DNA of 64,000 bases, from contig PDPH01000047.1 in the NCBI GenBank assembly GCA_002747435.1, positions 110,853 to 174,852 of the forward strand. Direction: 5' to 3'. A program made the translations under genes and the position numbers. Each line of letters starts with the position of its first letter. Position 1 is the first letter of the stretch. Origin of the DNA: Pseudomonadota bacterium (GTDB lineage Bacteria > Pseudomonadota > Gammaproteobacteria > Thiotrichales > Thiotrichaceae). Under the pieces are notes generated by a model that was not told where the DNA came from, made no database searches, and was given only the letters and a program-made list of their open reading frames with translations. Positions 61,306 to 64,000 of the stretch are shown here, piece by piece.

Positions 61306-63156
61306 ATGCCCGCATACCGTTCCCGTACTTCGACCGCAGGCCGCAATATGGCTGGTGCACGCGCTTTGTGGCGTGCTACTGGCATGAAGGATGAGGATTT
61401 CCAAAAGCCGATTATTGCTATAGCTAACTCATTTACCCAGTTTGTCCCCGGTCATGTCCATCTGAAAGATTTAGGGCAAATGGTAGCGCGTGAAATTGAG
61501 GCACATGGTGGCATTGCCAAGGAGTTTAATACCATTGCAGTCGATGATGGCATTGCGATGGGACATGGCGGAATGCTGTACTCCCTGCCCTCGCGCGAAA
61601 TCATTGCCGATGCCGTGGAATATATGGTGAATGCACACTGTGCAGATGCCATTGTTTGTATTTCAAATTGCGACAAAATCACCCCGGGCATGCTCAATGC
61701 TGCCATGCGCTTGAATATTCCAGTAGTGTTTGTCTCGGGCGGCCCGATGGAGTCAGGCAAGGCGCTCATTGGTGGCCAAAGTGTCAAACTGGATTTAGTT
61801 GATGCCATGGTATCAGCAGCCAATCCTCACGAAACGGATGAACATGTGATCCAAATGGAGCGCTCTGCCTGCCCTACCTGTGGTTCTTGTTCCGGCATGT
61901 TTACTGCCAATTCCATGAACTGCTTAACAGAGGCATTGGGCTTAAGTTTGCCCGGGAATGGTTCTCTGCTGGCGACCCATGCAGATCGTAAGGAACTATT
62001 TTTACGGGCGGGTCGTTTAGCTGTTGAACTAGCCAAACGTTATTACGAACAGAATGATGAATCTGTTTTGCCACGTTCCATTGCAAATAAAGCTGCCTTT
62101 GAAAATGCAATGTCTTTGGATATTGCCATGGGTGGCTCAACGAATACGGTATTGCATTTATTAGCCGCTGCTCAAGAAGGAGGGGTTGATTTTAGCGTGG
62201 CAGATATTGATCGCCTGAGTCGTAAAGTACCTAACTTGAGCAAAGTCGCTCCAGCCACTCAACGGTATCACATGGAAGATGTACATCGGGCGGGCGGCGT
62301 TATGGGGATTCTAGGCGAACTAGATCGCGCTGGCTTAATTGAGCGCAGTTGTAAAACGGTTCATAGTGAAACAATGGGTAAGGCTTTGGAACAATGGGAT
62401 ATTATGCGTAATCAAGATGAGGCTGTGCATACCTTTTACAAAGCAGGTCCGGGTCATGTGCCGACTCAAGAAGCTTTTAGCCAAAACAAGCGCTGGGATA
62501 AGCTGGATACGGATCGTGTCAATGGTTGCATTCGCAATCAAGAACATGCTTATTCACAAGATGGTGGTTTAGCGGTGCTCTTTGGCAATATTGCAGAAGA
62601 AGGCTGTGTGGTCAAAACAGCGGGGGTGGATGAAAGTATTTTGAAGTTTTCTGGCACAGCGCGTATTTTTGAATCACAAGATGCAGCGGTCTCTGGCATT
62701 TTGACCGATCAAATCAAGCCGGGTGATGTCGTTATTATTCGTTATGAAGGCCCGCGTGGTGGCCCTGGCATGCAAGAAATGCTATACCCCACCTCTTACT
62801 TAAAATCTAAAGGCTTGGGCAAGGTATGTGCTTTAGTAACCGATGGCCGTTTCTCAGGCGGCACATCAGGGCTATCCATTGGTCATGTTTCCCCCGAAGC
62901 GGCTGAAGGGGGAGCTATTGGCTTGGTGCAAGAAGGCGATACCATTGATATTGATATTCCTAAACGCGCTATTAACCTACGGATTAGCGAGGCTGAAATG
63001 GCGGGGCGGCGTGTGGCTATGGAAGCTAAAGGTGCCCAAGCTTGGAAACCGGAAAAGCGTGATCGTCAGGTAAGTGCGGCTTTACGCGCGTATGCAGCCT
63101 TGACAACCTCAGCATCAAGAGGCGCTGTGCGCGATGTCACACAGTTGGAAAAGTAA
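61306..63156 (+). CDS. ilvD: Dihydroxy-acid dehydratase
   Basis: [82 protein letters not shown]. Confidence 0.98.
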   Translation: MPAYRSRTSTAGRNMAGARALWRATGMKDEDFQKPIIAIANSFTQFVPGHVHLKDLGQMVAREIEAHGGIAKEFNTIAVDDGIAMGHGGMLYSLPSREIIADAVEYMVNAHCADAIVCISNCDKITPGMLNAAMRLNIPVVFVSGGPMESGKALIGGQSVKLDLVDAMVSAANPHETDEHVIQMERSACPTCGSCSGMFTANSMNCLTEALGLSLPGNGSLLATHADRKELFLRAGRLAVELAKRYYEQNDESVLPRSIANKAAFENAMSLDIAMGGSTNTVLHLLAAAQEGGVDFSVADIDRLSRKVPNLSKVAPATQRYHMEDVHRAGGVMGILGELDRAGLIERSCKTVHSETMGKALEQWDIMRNQDEAVHTFYKAGPGHVPTQEAFSQNKRWDKLDTDRVNGCIRNQEHAYSQDGGLAVLFGNIAEEGCVVKTAGVDESILKFSGTARIFESQDAAVSGILTDQIKPGDVVIIRYEGPRGGPGMQEMLYPTSYLKSKGLGKVCALVTDGRFSGGTSGLSIGHVSPEAAEGGAIGLVQEGDTIDIDIPKRAINLRISEAEMAGRRVAMEAKGAQAWKPEKRDRQVSAALRAYAALTTSASRGAVRDVTQLEK

Positions 63157-63208
63157 ACAAGCTATCTTATGCTATCCTGAAGCTATTCAATTTTAGAGAT
63201 TTGTCTAC

Positions 63209-64000
63209 ATGATTCGCTTTCCTTATGGGATTAGTAATTTCCACGCCATCCGCACCGAGGATTATCTATACCTTGATCGCACTCAGCATATTCCTTTATT
63301 GGAAGAAGCAGGCAAACAACTGATCTTCCTGCGCCCACGTCGTTTTGGCAAATCCTTACTCTTATCCACTCTAGCCAATTACTACGATATTAAAACGGCT
63401 GACCAATTCGAGACGCTATTTGGCGGCTTGGCAATGGGAAGCAATCCAAGCCCGGAGCATAATCGTTACCTGATTTTACGGTGGGATTTTTCCAATGTCT
63501 TAGCCCAAGGCAGTGCTGAACAGATCAAACAAAACCTATTCGACCACCTCAATGTACGTATTCAAGGCTTTATTAATCAATACCGTGAACAACTGCCCAA
63601 TGTGCAAATTAATCTATTACGCGATAATGCACTTTCGTCTTTTGAACAACTAACTACGATCGTTCAGGAACATGGGCATCAGATTTACTTATTGATTGAT
63701 GAATATGACAACTTTGCCAATGCAGTCTTAGTACGCGATGCACACAATACTCGTCCTTACCGTGAACTATTGGAAGGCGAAGGTATTTTAAAAGGACTAT
63801 TCAAAATTATTAAGGCCAGTGCGGCAGAGGGTAAAATTGCACGGGTATTTATTACAGGTGTTTCGCCTTTGGTATTAGCCGATATGACCAGCGGCTATAA
63901 CGTAGCAACGGATATTACCTTAATGCCCCGTTTCAACGCTTTATGCGGCATTACTCAACAAGAACTGAGCAGCTTAGTGTCCGATGTTTTACGGCACTGT
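63209..64000 (+). CDS. AAA-ATPase-like protein (PF09820-type), partial, runs off the right edge
   Basis: Read from sequence, not in ORF track: MIRFPYGISNFHAIRTEDYLYLDRTQHIPLLEEAGKQLIFLRPRRFGKSLLLSTLANYYD...YLLIDEYDNFANAVL. Confidence 0.85.
   Translation, partial: MIRFPYGISNFHAIRTEDYLYLDRTQHIPLLEEAGKQLIFLRPRRFGKSLLLSTLANYYDIKTADQFETLFGGLAMGSNPSPEHNRYLILRWDFSNVLAQGSAEQIKQNLFDHLNVRIQGFINQYREQLPNVQINLLRDNALSSFEQLTTIVQEHGHQIYLLIDEYDNFANAVLVRDAHNTRPYRELLEGEGILKGLFKIIKASAAEGKIARVFITGVSPLVLADMTSGYNVATDITLMPRFNALCGITQQELSSLVSDVLRHC

Noticed and set aside
1-64000. CRISPR array, prophage, integrase/attachment sites, tRNA or rRNA genes
   Set aside because: None recognised by eye; the repeated units seen are within coding genes and lack CRISPR-like spacing.
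63209-64000. Calling the PF09820-type ATPase a defence system
   Set aside because: Only the N-terminal part is visible and there is no partner gene in view; the evidence is insufficient.

Overview
This window looks like a chromosomal segment of a gammaproteobacterium, possibly Thiothrix-like (lineage is inference from gene order and composition only). Most of it is housekeeping sequence. The centre is a complete dcw cluster on the minus strand (mraZ-rsmH-ftsL-ftsI-murE-murF-mraY-murD-ftsW-murG-murC-ddl-ftsQ-ftsA-ftsZ), followed by lpxC, dciA (opposite strand), an M23 peptidase, secA, argJ and mutT. Other core loci are ffh, ccsA-like/ypjD, corB-like, radA, rnpB (RNase P RNA, minus strand, absent from the ORF track), rpsF-rpsR-DUF2232-rplI-dnaB, a two-component system, a desaturase, rsmD, ftsY-ftsE-ftsX, a yej-type peptide ABC transporter, fabI and ilvD. 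Less ordinary parts: a set of paralogous Cys/Arg/Pro-rich lipoproteins around a Cys-protease-like protein (1-3.6 kb); a DEAD-box-like protein that has lost several helicase motifs, behind a structured leader (8.9-10.5 kb); an exosortase H-type pair (38.3-39.4 kb); a receiver-like/Ser-Thr kinase fusion; a sensor-less histidine kinase; ABC permeases with extra hydrophobic segments and a repeat-like insertion in the ATPase linker; and a decayed accessory patch at 59.5-61.2 kb (transposase remnant, Cys-rich secreted protein, truncated DUF4143 ATPase). The mraZ upstream region has a clear promoter and five phased MraZ-box-like repeats. I did not find a convincing wholly new multi-gene system; the best novelty candidates are the lipoprotein locus and the degenerate helicase. 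All family calls come from reading motifs by eye; no database search was run.
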